26,881 nucleotides of DNA from Clostridia bacterium. Lineage in GTDB: Bacteria; Bacillota; Clostridia; TANB77; CAG-508. Every line of letters begins with the position of its first letter. The stretch's first letter is position 1. Under the pieces are notes generated by a model, which was not told where the DNA came from, searched no databases, and saw only the letters and a list, made by a program, of their open reading frames with translations. Location: NCBI GenBank assembly GCA_900770415.1, contig CAAGKN010000023.1, positions 1 to 26,881 on the forward strand. Reading direction: 5' to 3'. The translations under genes and the position numbers were made by a program. Of this stretch, positions 26,735-26,881 are shown piece after piece.

Positions 26735-26881
26735 CGTCGACCCCTACAACGTTTGCAATATGTTTTTACCATAAATTAAAATATTAAAAATGAAAAAAAT
26801 TGTGAATGGAGTTAGCTTGAATTAGAAATTGTTTTTCGAGCGCAGTAGGGAATCTCATTTTTAATGAGGGCGCTGCGGAGC
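26735..26881. repeat. Right copy of the ~145-bp inverted repeat bounding the window
   Basis: This is the reverse complement of 11-155 with a handful of differences, ending exactly at the window edge. It is non-coding. The inverted pair could allow inversion of the 26-kb segment by recombination, but the more likely meaning is an assembly boundary at a dispersed repeat. Confidence 0.85.

Noticed and set aside
1..26881. CRISPR arrays, tRNA or rRNA genes, phage or transposase genes
   Set aside because: No regularly spaced repeats, cloverleaf, rRNA stretch, integrase or transposase was seen on either strand. In particular the tRNA that would read CGGA is not in this window.

Overview
The window reads as an AT-rich chromosomal segment from a low-GC Firmicute, most likely an uncultured gut-type member of the Clostridia. 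The signs are strong AGGAGG-type ribosome sites, AGA-dominated arginine codons, a str operon (rpsL-rpsG-fusA, then tuf), a plsX-acpP lipid pair, and prepilin-like BspA leucine-rich-repeat proteins. The genus cannot be fixed from this sequence alone. Both ends lie in copies of one ~145-bp repeat in opposite orientation, so the piece probably ends where an assembly broke at a repeat.

Layout: 1-210 repeat; 292-1902 SpoVB/MurJ-like flippase; 2062-2340 HU; 2522-5714 two tandem proteins with prepilin-like N-termini, the second a long BspA-type LRR protein; 5765-5998 a small unknown minus-strand gene with its own promoter; 6132-10956 rpsL, rpsG, fusA and tuf; 11123-12508 plsX and acpP; 12613-13852 glyA; 13980-15969 topA; 16089-24262 a giant cyclic beta-glucan synthase-like protein (about 2,722 aa, GT84 plus GH94); 24367-26682 a PhoB/PhoR-type two-component pair split by a MITE-like repeat; 26680-26881 repeat.

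The main discovery concerns decoding. Four genes (LRR protein, glyA, topA, glucan synthase) look broken by eight one-base frameshifts. Every break is at an in-frame CGG codon, and at every break the same +1 correction (C, then GGA or GGT) restores a family-like protein. Scanning by eye, I found no other in-frame CGG in the roughly 8,000 plus-strand codons. At five of the eight sites the restored residue is a glycine that the family conserves. The simplest reading is that this organism decodes CGGA/CGGU as one four-base glycine codon, or shifts +1 at CGG because a normal CGG-reading tRNA is absent or weak. The highly expressed translation genes contain no such site. One small minus-strand gene has a CGG that appears to be read in frame (followed by G, not A/T); it is the only exception and is reported as such.

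Other points of interest are a topA leader in which a hairpin would bring a distant Shine-Dalgarno sequence next to the start codon, a ~123-nt palindrome between fusA and tuf, three hairpins between rpsL and rpsG, and a possible ATA start for the flippase.
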